This document shows positions 1 to 7,500 of a DNA stretch of 21,660 bases, in pieces. The notes below the pieces were generated by a model, which saw only the letters and a list, made by a program, of their open reading frames with translations, was not told where the DNA came from and ran no database searches. Each line of letters opens with the position of its first letter. Within the stretch, counting starts at the first letter, position 1. The stretch covers positions 1 through 21,660 of the forward strand of contig JAFUFG010000159.1 in NCBI GenBank assembly GCA_017470045.1. The letters run 5' to 3'. Both the position numbers and the translations under genes were made by a program. The stretch is from Bacilli bacterium (GTDB lineage Bacteria; Bacillota_I; Bacilli_A; RF39; UBA660).

Positions 1-522
1 AACATTATATTGATAAATATTACCATCTGTTTTTAATACGTAATAAATTCCACCTTTCGAATTTACCGTTACTACTTTAGTAACAGTATCCTCTCGAAGT
101 AAAATATCATATAATTGATAATCTTCATCAGATTCAGGAACCGGAGAATAAGCTGGTACCTCATCACTACCACTTAGGTAGTAATATAATCCATCATCCC
201 CTTTTACTACTTTTAAATCAAAAATAGCAGAGATTTTTTCATTAAAATTTGGCTTTTTACAATTCATCTTATTAGAATATTGTTTACCAAGATTTGTTTC
301 ATATAAAACACCAGAATTAGTAATAATATAATTACCAATATAATATTGTGGCAAATCTCCAGAACCAGATTCTTTATTATAGATTGGATCACATTTAAAA
401 GAAAAACTAGACAATGTAAAACCACTATGTCGAATCTCCCTTGTAAACTCCGCATATTTGTATTCACAACCAACCAATACCACAACAATCAAAAAAAGTA
501 TAATATATTTTATTCTTTTCAT
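1..522 (-). CDS. Predicted lipoprotein, C-terminus cut by window edge
   Basis: An open frame runs from an ATG at 522 to the left edge: 174 codons, no stop, so the C-terminus is outside the window. Residues 1-18 are a short lysine-containing start and a hydrophobic stretch ending in L-V-G followed by Cys19, a classical lipobox. The mature protein is therefore probably lipid-anchored on the outer face of the membrane. The start is supported by AAGGTGAGG a few bases upstream. The mature part is rich in Asp, Tyr and Ser and holds a DDGLYYYLSG stretch around residue 100, resembling DDGFYYYTGV near the end of the anchored protein at 7499-8344. I do not recognise a named family. The next gene upstream (560-1405) is 37 bases away on the same strand. 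Overlapping frames at 264-488 and 346-570 are shadows of this gene. Confidence 0.82.
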   Translation of the reverse strand, partial: MKRIKYIILFLIVVVLVGCEYKYAEFTREIRHSGFTLSSFSFKCDPIYNKESGSGDLPQYYIGNYIITNSGVLYETNLGKQYSNKMNCKKPNFNEKISAIFDLKVVKGDDGLYYYLSGSDEVPAYSPVPESDEDYQLYDILLREDTVTKVVTVNSKGGIYYVLKTDGNIYQYNV

Positions 523-559
523 AAGCCTCACCTTATAATAAAAATATACCATACTTACG

Positions 560-1405
560 TTAAATTTTAAAGAAATTCTTTAAGACATTGTAAATCTCTA
601 AAACCTCTAAATTATCTTCACCCATATACTTGCTTAATGCCTCATCAACACTACCTGCACTAGTCTTTCGACCTAAAATCTTTTTAAAATCTTTTACTAC
701 AATATTTATAGTTTCAACATCACTTAAAAAAGTATCCGATTCAATCTGCATAATTCCGAATCTTCGTTTCTTCCCATCCAATCGATACATAAAATTATCC
801 CATTTACGAAGAAACGAATTACGCCTATTATGATGAAAAATCATAACCGAATAAATTGCTAATTCGACACGTAAATCTGTAACATTAATATCTTTTAAAT
901 ACTTCTTACGAAGACTTGTAAAATTCGATAAAATTCTTCCTTCGTCTACTATCTTACTCGTAGAATAAGTTCGATCCATAATACGATTTTCTTTTAAGAA
1001 ACGATAGAAAAATAAAAGTAGTAATCCCCAAGAAATTAATCGTATATCTTCACCAGATAAGAAAATCTGATCTACTCTATTAAAATAAGTATTGTTGAAA
1101 AACAATCCAAGAAATAATAATAAAACATAATACGTAATATTCGAATCTTTCTTATGAAAAAAATCTTCCTCTACTACATAGGTAGAATACATATAATCAA
1201 AAATAAATTGAAATAAAAACGTAATAAAAATATTGTCTAATATCTCTTTATTACCAGAAAAGAAAGTTGCATATAGAAATAATAGAAATATTGAAAATAC
1301 CATGTTATACAGACGATTAATTTGATATTTACGTCTTAAAAATAAAAGTACGAAAAAAGAGATGCCTCCTAGTATCATATAAGTAACAAGAGAAAAAACA
1401 GTCAT
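560..1405 (-). CDS. Multi-pass membrane protein of unknown function
   Basis: The 281-residue product has about five hydrophobic segments in its first 140 residues (near 8-25, 33-50, 56-72, 90-105 and 122-137) and then a soluble, charged, mostly helical C-terminal half. The start is supported by GAGGTGAT upstream of the ATG. The C-terminal part has a Glu in a VELAIYS stretch, then an Arg/His-rich segment and FGIMQIES near residue 220. The Glu plus G-(L/I)-M-Q pair faintly recalls the lysozyme/lytic transglycosylase fold, but this rests on two short motifs and is weak; no function is assigned. It has its own promoter-like sequence (1429-1457) in the gap after the 102-residue gene. Its neighbours are a small unknown protein and a signal peptidase, which suggests an envelope role. 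Confidence 0.8.
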   Translation of the reverse strand: MTVFSLVTYMILGGISFFVLLFLRRKYQINRLYNMVFSIFLLFLYATFFSGNKEILDNIFITFLFQFIFDYMYSTYVVEEDFFHKKDSNITYYVLLLFLGLFFNNTYFNRVDQIFLSGEDIRLISWGLLLLFFYRFLKENRIMDRTYSTSKIVDEGRILSNFTSLRKKYLKDINVTDLRVELAIYSVMIFHHNRRNSFLRKWDNFMYRLDGKKRRFGIMQIESDTFLSDVETINIVVKDFKKILGRKTSAGSVDEALSKYMGEDNLEVLEIYNVLKNFFKI

Positions 1406-1428
1406 ATTATCACCTCTAATAGTTTTTT

Positions 1429-1457
1429 ATTATAACCGCTTTTTATTCTTTTTACAA
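1429..1457 (-). promoter_or_regulatory. SigA-type promoter for the 281-residue membrane protein
   Basis: On the minus strand TTGTAA (1457-1452) and TATAAT (1434-1429) are separated by exactly 17 bases, close to the housekeeping consensus. It lies in the short gap downstream of the 102-residue gene and leads into the gene starting at 1405. Confidence 0.65.
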
Positions 1458-1458
1458 A

Positions 1459-1767
1459 CTAGAAGTTATCTCTTCTACCAAGTTCTCTTAATTTTGCTTT
1501 TACTAAGAAAACAATTTCCATCTTTGCATTAATCTTATTTAACACAAGTAATAAATCTTGTAATTTTACTCGATCACTATAAGTATCTTTTATGATATTG
1601 GCTTCTTCTTTATAATCAAAATCATCAATTGGATTAATCTCAATAAAATCAATGACATAATTCTTAATATCCTGTAATACGAATTCTTTTAATGGATACT
1701 CATCCATTAAACACATTCCGTAATATCCACCTACAAGATATCGATATTGATCTACTAAATCATTCAT
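1459..1767 (-). CDS. Small acidic protein of unknown function
   Basis: A 102-residue soluble protein with no signal peptide or membrane segment. It is rich in Asp, Glu, Ile and Leu and looks mostly helical, with a basic end (KLRELGRRDNF). AGGTGG precedes the ATG at normal distance, and TGTTATAGT (an extended -10-like element) lies just upstream, so it may have its own weak promoter. It sits 37 bases after the signal peptidase gene on the same strand. I recognise no family. Confidence 0.68.
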   Translation of the reverse strand: MNDLVDQYRYLVGGYYGMCLMDEYPLKEFVLQDIKNYVIDFIEINPIDDFDYKEEANIIKDTYSDRVKLQDLLLVLNKINAKMEIVFLVKAKLRELGRRDNF

Positions 1768-1804
1768 TTAACCACCTATTAATACTATAACATAAAAAGA
1801 TATG

Positions 1805-3052
1805 TTATTCATTAACATATCCTTTAATTTTTACAAGTCTTTCAATTCTTTCTAATTCAAAAACCTTATTATTATCATAACTTAAAGATAGTTTTTGCAT
1901 GAAAGTAATTAATGCTTTTACTTGTCGTTTTTCATAACTAGAATCTTTATCGATATTTTTGAAGATTCCATTTTTATCAATTAAGACTTTGTATTTCATA
2001 ATTTTAAATACGGCATCAAAGAATTCCGCATCGTTATATAGAACTGCATAGCATAAAATTTTAAGGAATACGTAGATAGGCATTTCATATAAACGATTAC
2101 GTAAATTTTCATACAAACCAATCTTATCCAAATCATAATCGTAGATTTCTTTAAAAGATGGATGTCTTACCGCATCTTCCAAGCTCTTTGTATCACTAAT
2201 TTGAATGATATTAACAAGTTTATAAACATATTGGAATTTTTCCAACCATTCTTTGTTAATCTTCGTAGTATGAAGATTATCATTTTTAACTCGTAGTAAA
2301 CTTTCAATCAAATCGATAAGTTCTTTTTCTTTTTCCTTACGATTAGAGTGATCTGGCTCTTCTACTACATTACCTTCGAAATCAACAAGGGCATTAGAAT
2401 TGGTTTCGACTTCATGCATTTTTTTCATACGTTCAATCTCATATAAAGGGATAGAGACTGTTAATCCGCTTGATTTATAATTCTTTCTGTCTTCAGGACT
2501 ACTAAATACATCCTGTGGTAACACTTCTACCGGACGTGGTTCCGGTTTTTTATTATCTGACTCGTCTTCATCTAAAACATATTTTTTTATTAATTCATCA
2601 AAGTTTATAAGTACTAGGAATATCGCAATGATAAGGATAACAGAGAAAAGTTTTACAGCTAAATTAGGAGAAAAAACAAAGATTACTTTACCAATAACAT
2701 CATCCCGATCAATCGGAGCATCTTGTGTATTATTGGCATCTCCCTGCGTAATCAATTTTCCACCTTCCATTTTAATAAAACGGTGGGTTACGATATCATC
2801 ATGCTCATCATAATAAGTGATAATATCGTTTTCATGAACATTTTTATTTACATCTACAATTATTACATCATTAACTTCAATGGTTCCAGTCATACTTCCA
2901 CTCCTTACGGAGAAGAAACTAAATCCAAATAAGTTTACGTAGTCATTTTTCATTACCTGTGTAAACACAAAGGTATAAACGCTTACGAAAACTATTATGG
3001 AGAGTAAAATAAAACCAATGACTTTGATGACGCCCTTTATTTTCTCTATCAT
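1805..3052 (-). CDS. ER/SipW-type signal peptidase I with a long extra C-terminal domain
   Basis: Membrane-bound serine protease that removes signal peptides from exported proteins. Residues 8-31 form the first membrane segment. The catalytic serine lies in SGSM (Ser53), and the partner residue is a histidine in THR (His90) rather than the lysine of LepB-type enzymes, which places it in the ER/archaeal/SipW branch. A GDANN motif follows near residue 109. A second membrane segment spans about 131-151. SipW-type enzymes usually end near residue 190, but this protein continues to 415: about 260 charged, probably helical residues that should face the cytoplasm. I do not recognise that part. The start is supported by GGTGAT upstream and a promoter at 3083-3091. 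SipW enzymes in Bacillus process biofilm proteins such as TasA; the substrate here is unknown. Confidence 0.88.
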   Translation of the reverse strand: MIEKIKGVIKVIGFILLSIIVFVSVYTFVFTQVMKNDYVNLFGFSFFSVRSGSMTGTIEVNDVIIVDVNKNVHENDIITYYDEHDDIVTHRFIKMEGGKLITQGDANNTQDAPIDRDDVIGKVIFVFSPNLAVKLFSVILIIAIFLVLINFDELIKKYVLDEDESDNKKPEPRPVEVLPQDVFSSPEDRKNYKSSGLTVSIPLYEIERMKKMHEVETNSNALVDFEGNVVEEPDHSNRKEKEKELIDLIESLLRVKNDNLHTTKINKEWLEKFQYVYKLVNIIQISDTKSLEDAVRHPSFKEIYDYDLDKIGLYENLRNRLYEMPIYVFLKILCYAVLYNDAEFFDAVFKIMKYKVLIDKNGIFKNIDKDSSYEKRQVKALITFMQKLSLSYDNNKVFELERIERLVKIKGYVNE

Positions 3053-3082
3053 CTAATATCACCACGTACCCTTATACCATAC

Positions 3083-3091
3083 ATTATAGCA
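3083..3091 (-). promoter_or_regulatory. Extended -10 promoter for the signal peptidase gene
   Basis: TGC directly followed by TATAAT on the minus strand in the 68-base gap after guaB. The -35 is weak (TTTTCT with a 16-base spacer), as is usual for extended -10 promoters. No hairpin terminator was seen after guaB, so read-through from guaB is possible. Confidence 0.55.
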
Positions 3092-3120
3092 TATTTAAAA
3101 GAATAGAAAAAGACACTAAT

Positions 3121-4623
3121 TTACTTATTTTCAATTTCTTTTAAAACGACATCATGAGCTCCACCTTCTATGATACTAACATTAGAGACCATAGTAAGCC
3201 TTGCTTTCTCATGAAACTCAGGAATACTAATGCTTCCACAGTTACACATGGTGGATTTAATCTTACTTACCGTAACATTTAAATTGTCTTTTAAACTACC
3301 TGCATATGGGATATAAGAATCGACTCCTTCTTCGAAACTAAGCTTATTCTTATCTCCTCCAAGATCATATCGTTGCCAATTTCTTGCTCGGTTACTTCCT
3401 TCACCCCAATATTCTTTATAGAAAGTACCATTTCTTTTTACAACTCTAGTTGGACTCTCATCGAATCTAGCAAAATAACGTCCCATCATAACGAAATCTG
3501 CTCCCATTGCTAAAGCAAGAATAATATGATAATCATGAACAATTCCACCATCACTACATATAGGTATATATACCCCATTTTTTTGAAAATATTCATCTCT
3601 TGCTGCAACAACATCCATTAAAGCACTAGCTTGTCCTCTACCAATTCCCTTGGTTTCACGAGTAATACAAATACTTCCTCCACCAACACCTACTTTGATA
3701 AAATCAGCGCCTGCTTCTGCAAGATACATAAATCCTTCACGATCAACGACATTTCCTGCACCAATCTTAACCTTATCGCCATAAGTACGACGTACAAAAT
3801 CAATCGTATTCTTTTGCCATACACTATAACCATCCGAAGAATCAATACAAAGTAAATCAACTCCTGCCTCTACAAGTGCGGGAATTCGTTCCTCATAGTC
3901 TCGTGTATTAATTCCAGCACCTACAATATAACTCTTATTCGAATCTAATAAAGAATTCGGATTATTCTTATCACTTTCATAGTCTTTTCGAAATACTAAA
4001 CTATCTAAATTACCAGATTCATCAAGGACTGGTAAACAACTAATTTTATTATCCCAAATCATGTCATTTGCCTCACTAAGAGTAATTCCTACTTTAGCGC
4101 AAACAACTTTTTTCTTAGGCGTCATAAAGTTATCTACCGGATCATCTAGATTTACTCTAGAAATACGATAATCTTTATCCGTAACCATTCCAATAAACTT
4201 TCCTTTACTCGTTCCATCCTTTGTAATCATAACGGTAGAATGTCCAGTTTTCTCAATTAATTCAATGACATCACGAATTGGAGTTCCACTTTTAACATTC
4301 GAATCACTCTCAATAAATCCAGCCTTATACTTTTTTACAGTACGAACCATTTCTGCCTCATCCTCAATACTTTGTGATCCATAAATAAAAGCGCACCCAC
4401 CTTCTCTTGCTAATGCAATCGCCATATCACTTCCGGATACAGACTGCATAATCGCAGAGACCATGGGTACGTTTGCGTAGTAATCAGGTTCCATTCCCTT
4501 TTTATATTTTACAAGTGGAGTTTTCAAACTCACATTACCTGGTATACATCTTTCATCTGTAAGATTAGGTAATAATAGGTACTCATTAAATGTTCTTGAA
4601 ACATCATCTAAAACTTTAGCCAT
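3121..4623 (-). CDS. guaB: IMP dehydrogenase
   Basis: Oxidises IMP to XMP with NAD+, the first committed step of GTP synthesis, in the cytosol. The 500-residue protein is full length. Its barrel is interrupted by two CBS domains at about 105-220. The catalytic cysteine lies in [18 protein letters not shown] (Cys319), and the mobile flap carries Arg418-Tyr419 in NWQRYD, the pair that activates water in this family. The DGG phosphate-binding motif is at about 358-360. The flap region [17 protein letters not shown] and the end [14 protein letters not shown] fit the roughly 500-residue IMPDH type rather than GMP reductase. AGGAGG precedes the ATG, and a strong promoter lies immediately upstream. 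It appears to be a single-gene unit; the adjacent genes are not purine genes. I saw no purine riboswitch in the short leader. Confidence 0.96.
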   Translation of the reverse strand: MAKVLDDVSRTFNEYLLLPNLTDERCIPGNVSLKTPLVKYKKGMEPDYYANVPMVSAIMQSVSGSDMAIALAREGGCAFIYGSQSIEDEAEMVRTVKKYKAGFIESDSNVKSGTPIRDVIELIEKTGHSTVMITKDGTSKGKFIGMVTDKDYRISRVNLDDPVDNFMTPKKKVVCAKVGITLSEANDMIWDNKISCLPVLDESGNLDSLVFRKDYESDKNNPNSLLDSNKSYIVGAGINTRDYEERIPALVEAGVDLLCIDSSDGYSVWQKNTIDFVRRTYGDKVKIGAGNVVDREGFMYLAEAGADFIKVGVGGGSICITRETKGIGRGQASALMDVVAARDEYFQKNGVYIPICSDGGIVHDYHIILALAMGADFVMMGRYFARFDESPTRVVKRNGTFYKEYWGEGSNRARNWQRYDLGGDKNKLSFEEGVDSYIPYAGSLKDNLNVTVSKIKSTMCNCGSISIPEFHEKARLTMVSNVSIIEGGAHDVVLKEIENK

Positions 4624-4653
4624 ATCAATATCCTCCTTCTATTTTTGTTTTCC

Positions 4654-4682
4654 ATCATAACGAAAATAAAAGAAGAAGTCAA
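4654..4682 (-). promoter_or_regulatory. Strong SigA promoter of guaB
   Basis: TTGACT (4682-4677) and TATGAT (4659-4654) with a 17-base spacer on the minus strand. The -35 begins only three bases after the T-run of the preceding terminator. The transcript leader would be about 25 bases, too short for a riboswitch. Confidence 0.8.
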
Positions 4683-4685
4683 GAC

Positions 4686-4714
4686 AAAAAAAGAAATAGT
4701 TTTCTATTTCTTTT
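4686..4714 (-). terminator. Intrinsic terminator of the 230-residue membrane protein gene
   Basis: An 11-base-pair stem (4689-4699 with 4704-4714), a four-base loop and a T-run on the minus strand. The TAG stop codon of the gene (4706-4704) lies inside the upstream arm of the stem. Confidence 0.8.
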
Positions 4715-5396
4715 TATCATACACAACATCATTATCATCCCAAGGAATACAATACTGTAAACAATAATGAAAGAAGCAATTTACCATTAAAATATAGCAC
4801 ACAGTTTTTGGTAACATAAACATTCCAATAATAGGATAATCTTTTGCAAATACTACAACAGGAAGATAGAATAAGAAAGATAATAAAATATAGATCCAAA
4901 ATCTAGAAAACATATCCATTCGTTTTCTTCTTTTGTAATACATCATAAGAACCATAACTCCCATTATTACAAATGGAATATTACGAGTAATTCCCATCCA
5001 CACACTACCTTCTCCACTAAACCAATGATTCATTGGTAAAACTAAGAAGAATAATCGACATACTACTAACGCATAAAAGAAATAACTCTTCTCTATATTT
5101 TCTTTTTCATGAAATAAATTAAAATAAATCCAATATAAAAATACATAAAAGAAAGTCATCGTAAATGAAGTAACCATCTTTCCAAAACCTAATAAGAAAG
5201 TAAAATCATAAGTAAATAAATAGTCTAATATTCGTGGAATCAGATGAAAGGCATCTCCTACTACTAAAAATAAAGTAGCATATCCCATCATCTTACCTTC
5301 TCCCTTTTTACAATGACGCAAAAGGAAATATGCAATTAACCCAACAAATACTAAATAAAAAACATCAAAAGTAATTTCACCAACAGCTTTCATCAT
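4704..5396 (-). CDS. Seven-segment integral membrane protein of unknown function
   Basis: A 230-residue, very hydrophobic protein with about seven predicted membrane helices linked by short loops. Features that look functional are GDAFHLIPRI after the second helix, a basic loop YYKRRKRMD in the middle, and PKTVCY in the last helix; the tail is acidic then basic. I do not recognise a characterised family. A GGAG motif lies eight bases before the first of two adjacent ATG codons, which supports the start at 5396. It is transcribed alone, ending in the terminator at 4686-4714, and the tRNA terminator at 5463-5486 lies upstream of it. Confidence 0.82.
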   Translation of the reverse strand: MMKAVGEITFDVFYLVFVGLIAYFLLRHCKKGEGKMMGYATLFLVVGDAFHLIPRILDYLFTYDFTFLLGFGKMVTSFTMTFFYVFLYWIYFNLFHEKENIEKSYFFYALVVCRLFFLVLPMNHWFSGEGSVWMGITRNIPFVIMGVMVLMMYYKRRKRMDMFSRFWIYILLSFLFYLPVVVFAKDYPIIGMFMLPKTVCYILMVNCFFHYCLQYCIPWDDNDVVYDKKK

Positions 5397-5462
5397 AATA
5401 TTAACTCCTCTACTATAGTTCTATTATAACAAATTTTAGAATAGTAGAAATAGTTGAATTAC

Positions 5463-5486
5463 AAAAAAAAAGAACACATTTGTTCT
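5463..5486 (-). terminator. Intrinsic terminator of the tRNA cluster
   Basis: On the minus strand AGAACA pairs with TGTTCT around a four-base loop, followed by eight or more Ts. It lies eight bases after the CCA end of tRNA-Thr(GGT). Confidence 0.85.
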
Positions 5487-5494
5487 ATAGTCAA

Positions 5495-5568
5495 TGGTGC
5501 CGTAACTAAGAATTGAACTTAGATTAAAGCCTTACCATGGCCTCGTAATACCATTATACTATTACGGC
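5495..5568 (-). tRNA. tRNA-Thr (anticodon GGT)
   Basis: A cloverleaf folds with a seven-pair acceptor stem (GCCGTAA with TTACGGC), discriminator A and an encoded CCA. The D-stem is three pairs (GTA/TAC), the anticodon stem AGGCC/GGCTT, and the T-arm CTAAG/CTTAG around TTCAATT. The anticodon loop is ATGGTAA, so the anticodon is GGT, reading ACC/ACT. G1-C72 and C2-G71 fit threonine identity. The A at position 32 is unusual. It is third in the cluster, one base after tRNA-Thr(CGT). Confidence 0.9.
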
Positions 5569-5569
5569 A

Positions 5570-5645
<76 letters not shown>

Positions 5646-5648
5646 ATA

Positions 5649-5734
5649 TGGTGCATGTGAAGGGACTTGAACCCATACATAGTTACCTACTGAGGATTTT
5701 GAGTCCTCCGCGTCTACCATTCCGCCACACATGC
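5649..5734 (-). tRNA. tRNA-Leu (anticodon CAA)
   Basis: A class II tRNA with acceptor stem GCATGTG/CACATGC, discriminator A and encoded CCA. The anticodon stem GAGGA/TCCTC encloses CTCAAAA (anticodon CAA, reading TTG). The long variable arm, typical of tRNA-Leu, lies between the anticodon stem and the T-arm. It is first in the three-tRNA transcript. Confidence 0.95.
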
Positions 5735-5744
5735 ATACAAACAG

Positions 5745-5774
5745 ATTATAACACAAGAATATCAAGAATAACAA
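5745..5774 (-). promoter_or_regulatory. Promoter of the tRNA cluster
   Basis: On the minus strand TTGTTA (5774-5769) and TATAAT (5750-5745) with an 18-base spacer, plus a TG one base before the -10. The -10 ends 10 bases before the mature 5' end of tRNA-Leu, so the RNA leader is very short. Confidence 0.7.
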
Positions 5775-5776
5775 GA

Positions 5777-5799
5777 GAAAAAGAGACTATTCCGTCTCT
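5777..5799 (-). terminator. Intrinsic terminator of scpA-scpB
   Basis: AGAGAC pairs with GTCTCT around a six-base loop, followed by a T-rich run on the minus strand. The TAG stop of scpB (5789-5787) lies in the loop and stem edge. It separates scpB from the tRNA promoter. Confidence 0.7.
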
Positions 5800-6362
5800 T
5801 TGTATTTTGAAGTATATAAATCAGATTCCGTATCTTCTTCCTCTGTTTGCTCCTCAATAAAGTCATCCATACTTGGTAAATCATCGATTGAAGCAAGACC
5901 AAAGTAATCTAAGAAATCCGATGTTGTTTTATAAAGAATTGGTCTACCAGGAAGATCACTACGTCCAGCTTCTTTTATAAAACCTTTCGCCACTAACTTT
6001 CGAACAATTGATACACTAGAGACTCCTCTCATCGCATCAATTTGTATTCTAGTAATTGGTTCATTATAAGCAATAATTGCTAACGTCTCAAGAGCAGCTT
6101 GACTAAGAATATTAGTCTCTGGATTTTCAATTAGTTTTTGGTAATATTCACGATGTTCTTGCTTGGTTGTTAACTTAAATCGATTTCCTAAAAAATCAAT
6201 TCGAATACCACGTGCATCATCTTCATAAGACTTTTTTAGAGCACTAAGAAGTTCTTTTGCTTCTTCTTCACTTACTTCCAAAACATCTTCAATTTGATCT
6301 AACGTTAATCCGTCTTCTCCAACAACAAATAGTAATCCCTCAAGGACTGCCATCTTATTCAT
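5787..6362 (-). CDS. scpB: Segregation and condensation protein B
   Basis: Dimeric winged-helix protein that binds ScpA in the SMC-ScpAB condensin complex, which organises and separates replicated chromosomes. The 191-residue length is normal. The first winged helix opens with MAVLEGLLFVVGEDGLTLDQ, and the second includes ETLAIIAYNEPITRIQIDAMRG and GRSDLPGRPILY, all typical of ScpB. The C-terminal tail is acidic. The ATG overlaps the end of scpA by eight bases, so the partners are translationally coupled, matching their stoichiometric assembly. The operon ends in a terminator that contains the stop codon. Confidence 0.96.
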   Translation of the reverse strand: MNKMAVLEGLLFVVGEDGLTLDQIEDVLEVSEEEAKELLSALKKSYEDDARGIRIDFLGNRFKLTTKQEHREYYQKLIENPETNILSQAALETLAIIAYNEPITRIQIDAMRGVSSVSIVRKLVAKGFIKEAGRSDLPGRPILYKTTSDFLDYFGLASIDDLPSMDDFIEEQTEEEDTESDLYTSKYKETE

Positions 6363-7080
6363 TGTCTACCACCTCACATATGATATCATCAAATGCATTT
6401 TCTTGTTTAATAATTAGTTCATTTGCCTTTGCCATTTCAAGGACTGCTAAGAATGTTGCTACAACATATTCTTTTGTCACAACAGGAAACAACTCAAAGA
6501 AGGACATTCTTCTTTTCGTTTTTAGAATCTTACGAATATCACTTCTACGAGAAGCAACACTAATATCATGAACTGTAACTTTTGTCTTTAATGGTTTTGA
6601 TTCTTGTTTACGAGCTAGATAATTCTTCAATGCATTAATCAAATCATCTAACTCATATTCACCCTTAACCATTACTTCTCCATCACTATACTTTGAATAA
6701 TTTTCTGGAATCTTGGTAAAGATTTCTTTACGTAATTCTTCTTTTTCTTGTAATACTTTTGTAATCTCTTTATAAGCTTGATACTCTAGTAATCTCTTAA
6801 CTAATTCATCTCTAGGATCTTCTGCCTCTTCTTCTTCCTCTTCTAATTTTTCACGAGGTAAAAGTAATTTGGATTTAATCTCAATTAATTCTGAAGCAAG
6901 AACCAAATATTCCGAAGCAATCTCTAGATTCATACGTTCTTGGGAATCCAAATACGCCATATATTGCTCCGTAATTTTTTCTATCTCAATATTCATAATA
7001 TCCATCTTAGATTCTTTAATTAAATGTAATAATAAATCTAATGGACCTTCGAATTCATTTATCTTAAATTGTACATCCAT
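6355..7080 (-). CDS. scpA: Segregation and condensation protein A (kleisin)
   Basis: Kleisin subunit of the SMC-ScpAB condensin; it bridges SMC heads and carries the ScpB dimer. From the preferred start it has 241 residues, normal for the family. The N-terminal domain has FEGPLDLLLHLI, the hallmark of ScpA, followed by a helical segment and an acidic linker with a run of Glu near 80-90. The C-terminal winged helix includes TFLAVLEMAKANELI. I chose the ATG at 7080 over an in-frame GTG at 7089 because CGGAG lies eight bases before the ATG and overlaps the GTG. Its promoter is at 7107-7115, back to back with that of the RNHCP gene. Confidence 0.96.
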   Translation of the reverse strand: MDVQFKINEFEGPLDLLLHLIKESKMDIMNIEIEKITEQYMAYLDSQERMNLEIASEYLVLASELIEIKSKLLLPREKLEEEEEEAEDPRDELVKRLLEYQAYKEITKVLQEKEELRKEIFTKIPENYSKYSDGEVMVKGEYELDDLINALKNYLARKQESKPLKTKVTVHDISVASRRSDIRKILKTKRRMSFFELFPVVTKEYVVATFLAVLEMAKANELIIKQENAFDDIICEVVDNE

Positions 7081-7106
7081 AAGTATCACTCCGAACTACA
7101 ATAATT

Positions 7107-7115
7107 ATTATATCA
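7107..7115 (-). promoter_or_regulatory. Extended -10 promoter of scpA-scpB
   Basis: TGA followed directly by TATAAT on the minus strand, about 27 bases before the scpA ATG. The -35 (TTCATT, 17-base spacer) is weak, as expected for an extended -10 promoter. Confidence 0.6.
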
Positions 7116-7124
7116 TAAGCAAAG

Positions 7125-7152
7125 TTTAGAATGAAAGGAAATATGTTATAAT
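7125..7152 (+). promoter_or_regulatory. Promoter of the RNHCP-domain gene
   Basis: TTTAGA (7125-7130), a 16-base spacer and a perfect TATAAT (7147-7152) on the plus strand. It diverges from the scpA promoter; the two -10 elements are about 34 bases apart and their upstream parts overlap. Confidence 0.6.
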
Positions 7153-7174
7153 AAAAGGAGAAAAAGGAGTTCTT

Positions 7175-7477
7175 ATGAAACAATTTAATATGATCGATGA
7201 AAACTTTATATGTGAAAACTGTGGAAAAAAAGTACAAAAAGCAAACTACACAGCAAGAGACCATTGTCCCTACTGTTTATATTCCAAACATGTAGATATT
7301 AATCCTGGAGATAGACAAAATACCTGCAAAGGATTATTAAAACCAGTAGGAATCGAAAAATTTAAAGATACTTATAAAATTCTATATAAATGCACAAAAT
7401 GTAATCAAGAACACAAAAACATTATGGCAAATGACGACGACATGAATGAAATCATAAAAGTATCGAATATAAATTAA
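7175..7477 (+). CDS. RNHCP-domain zinc-binding protein
   Basis: A 100-residue soluble protein and the only plus-strand gene in the window. It matches the RNHCP family: CENCGKKV at 13-20, ARDHCPYCLYSKHVD at 28-42, then PGDR, and a C-terminal CTKC pair near 73-76. The paired cysteines should bind zinc, giving a ribbon-like fold. The family is widespread in Firmicutes and Actinobacteria without a settled function; nucleic acid binding is often supposed. GGAG lies five bases before the ATG. It has its own promoter (7125-7152) and shares a two-way terminator with the convergent gene at 7499-8344, so it forms an isolated unit. Confidence 0.9.
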   Translation: MKQFNMIDENFICENCGKKVQKANYTARDHCPYCLYSKHVDINPGDRQNTCKGLLKPVGIEKFKDTYKILYKCTKCNQEHKNIMANDDDMNEIIKVSNIN

Positions 7478-7500
7478 AAAAGACCATTTGGTCTTTTTTT
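7476..7500. terminator. Bidirectional terminator between convergent genes
   Basis: GACC/GGTC around ATTT, flanked by an A-run on the left and a T-run on the right, so it serves both the plus-strand RNHCP gene and the minus-strand gene ending at 7499. It begins at the stop codon of the former and touches the stop codon of the latter. Confidence 0.8.

Noticed and set aside
3631..3855. Plus-strand open frame inside guaB
   Set aside because: Lies wholly within the strongly conserved IMP dehydrogenase gene on the other strand, has low-complexity Ser/Thr/Asn content, and no ribosome site of note.
4624..4660. Purine riboswitch before guaB
   Set aside because: The leader from the predicted start of transcription is about 25 bases, too short for an aptamer.
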